DNA of 64,000 nt, taken from assembly GCF_008831285.2 (NCBI RefSeq), contig NC_045142.1, positions 3,849,501-3,913,500 on the forward strand. Direction: 5' to 3'. The DNA is from Nymphaea colorata (taxonomy: Eukaryota > Streptophyta > Magnoliopsida > Nymphaeales > Nymphaeaceae). Below are positions 62,373 to 64,000 of the stretch, in pieces (positions within the stretch are counted from its first letter, which is position 1; each line of letters opens with the position of its first letter). The translations under genes were made by a program, and so were the position numbers. The notes beneath the pieces are model-generated. The model did not search any database and was not told the DNA's origin. It was given only the letters and a program-made list of their open reading frames with translations.

Positions 62373-64000
62373 CTGGAAAGGTTAGTCGCCAACACCTGCT
62401 TTGCCATCCTCTCTTGAAAGAGGAGGCGATCCACCACTTGATACCTTGTGAGAAAGACCTGAAAGTCGGACAAGATTTGTGGAATTTGGTGAGGATGTGC
62501 TGCCAAAGGCCAGTAGTAAACGGACAAACAAAGAATAGGTGATCTATAGACTCTTCCTGAGACATGCAGAGAGGGCATCGATTCGGCAAATGAAATCCTC
62601 TCCGTTGGAGGTTGTCAATAGTACGCAATTTACCCTCACTCGCGATGTAAGCGTACCACTGGGCTCTTGGGAGAACAACAGCATTCCAAATAGCCTTTTT
62701 CCAATAGAGGGAGTCACCTTTCTTTCTGATGTCCTCCCAAATAAGCTTACGTTTCCCCAATCTAAGCCCCTCCGTTGCCAGGAATCTTGAGATTGAGATA
62801 GGTAGACACAGTTAAGATGAGGTAGAACACACATAGTCAAGCTTTTCGCATCAAGGTCATCCTGAGTAGCAGTCTTGAAATCTGCAACATAAATAGAACT
62901 CATGGCCTCTAGGATATAGAACATAGATGAGGGAACTTTGAACAACAAAATGCCCTCCCCCCAATCTTCCAGCCACGCATGAGCAGTAAAACCATTCTCC
63001 ATAGACCATCTAACCTCTTTTCTAATGGCATCCCAACTCCATTCTATTCCTTTCCAAAGCCAGGAGTCTTTGACCTTGCCCTTGCGAGTCCAGAGACTAT
63101 AGTTCCTTAGGTACTTCTTGGAGACAAGGGATGCCCAAGGAGATTTCGCATGGCCAACTTCCAAAGCAAGCTTTCTCAAGCAAGCTCTATTTAGGTTTGT
63201 GGTACTTCTCAAGCCTATAGCGCCCTCCTCTTTCGGTCTGCAAAGCTTTTTTCATGCAACTGAATGATGTTTGCGGCAATCTGGATTAGAGCCCCATAAA
63301 AAATTAGCAGCAAGGGATTGAAGTACCTGAATAATCTTTTGCGGAAGTTTGAAAGGAGAACACCAGAAAAATATAAGGGGCATAAAAGAAGATTGGAGTG
63401 GGCACAACCTGCTCGCATAGGAGAGGAGCAAGGCCTTCCAAGAGGCCAACTTCTTTTGAACTATCAAAACAAGAGGTTGACAAAGTTGGAAACTAAGTTT
63501 CCCCACAAAGAGAGGAAGCCCCAAATAGTTGAGTGGAAGGGAGGCAAGGGGCCAGCCAGTAGAGGCCACAACCAAGTTACTCACATCTTCCTGAGCATTG
63601 AACTTTACCAATCTTGACTTTTCATCATTAACTCTTATGCCAGCTTTGGACTCAAAATCGACTATAATACTTTTGATTTCTTGGAACTACTCAAGCTTAA
63701 GTGGGAGGAAGAAAATAATTTCATCAGCAAAAAACAATTCCACTGGTGCTTTCCCAACCCTTGGCAGAGTTGGCCCACTCAGCTTTTTAGTGTTCACACT
63801 GTGTAGAATATGCCTATGAAGACATTCCATGATAACAATGAAAAGGAGGGGTGACATTGGATCACCTTGTCTGAGGCCTCGAGTACTATTAAAGTACTGA
63901 CCCACAACCCCATTGACTGAGATTGCAATTGAAGCTGTGGAGACGCATGTCATAATGCGTGCAATCCAAATATCATGAAAACCCATCGAAAGAAGTGAAT
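62372..64000 (-). mobile_element. Degenerate LINE (L1-type) ORF2, 3' part
   Basis: Non-LTR retrotransposon on the minus strand, continuing past the right edge. In order: reverse transcriptase core (GLRQGDPMSPLLF), an active-site block reading FFADE where FADD is expected, LNYLGLPLFVGKLS, then a long linker and a zinc-binding domain of the RVT type (NRCPLCM, then IDHLFFVCPF). The frame has two nonsense codons that stand where tryptophan is usual (63,687-63,689 TAG; 63,252-63,254 TGA) and one frameshift near 62,780. The 3' end stops within the coding region near 62,372, with no poly-A. Defective. Confidence 0.9.

Noticed and set aside
62015-62578. 187-codon ORF spanning the LINE and copy 4
   Set aside because: It reads the LINE in the wrong frame and only by chance joins exon 1 and exon 2 through the intron; treated as a junction, not a gene.

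Overview
The window is nuclear DNA of a flowering plant. It is AT-rich and its genes are broken by GT-AG introns. It holds a plant Rab8/RABE GTPase, a plant-type mitochondrial 2-oxoglutarate dehydrogenase E1, and a plant type I inositol-polyphosphate 5-phosphatase. It is also littered with hAT-like MITEs, SINE-like tRNA-derived repeats, a LINE and long (AT)n and (GA)n microsatellites. I cannot name the species from sequence alone.

Layout: 1-10,060 is repeat-rich intergenic DNA with a truncated hAT-like MITE at the left edge, a 178-bp MITE, a complete hAT-like MITE with 8-bp target duplication, and a large diverged direct duplication (4.2 kb and 5.75 kb). At 10,081-15,100 lies the RABE1-type gene on the + strand (8 coding exons, 216 aa, very long first intron). 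At 15,100-19,460 there is intergenic DNA with a ~1.5-kb element bounded by inverted repeats. At 19,461-25,160 lies the OGDH E1 gene on the - strand (8 coding exons, 1021 aa). At 25,160-33,234 there is repeat-rich intergenic DNA with a second complete hAT-like MITE. At 33,235-42,600 lies the inositol-polyphosphate 5-phosphatase gene on the - strand (10 coding exons, 504 aa, probably a long leader intron). From 42,700 to 58,600 I see no protein gene, only repeats and microsatellites.

The right end (58,600-62,370) is the most unusual part. At least six full or partial copies of one small two-exon gene sit there in mixed orientation. Only one (58,958-59,383, +) has an intact reading frame; it predicts a 111-aa protein with one membrane segment and an acidic tail ending in a DUF761-like motif. 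A degenerate LINE (62,372 to the window edge, -) abuts and truncates the last copy. A ~280-bp block next to the cluster also occurs upstream of the 5-phosphatase gene.

The three large genes are independent housekeeping or signalling genes (exocytic membrane traffic, the citric acid cycle, phosphoinositide turnover), each with its own promoter. They share one feature: pyrimidine-rich CT microsatellites on the sense strand of the leader. All exon joins given here were checked by hand for GT-AG borders and reading-frame continuity. Transcription starts, leader introns and polyadenylation sites are inferred only.
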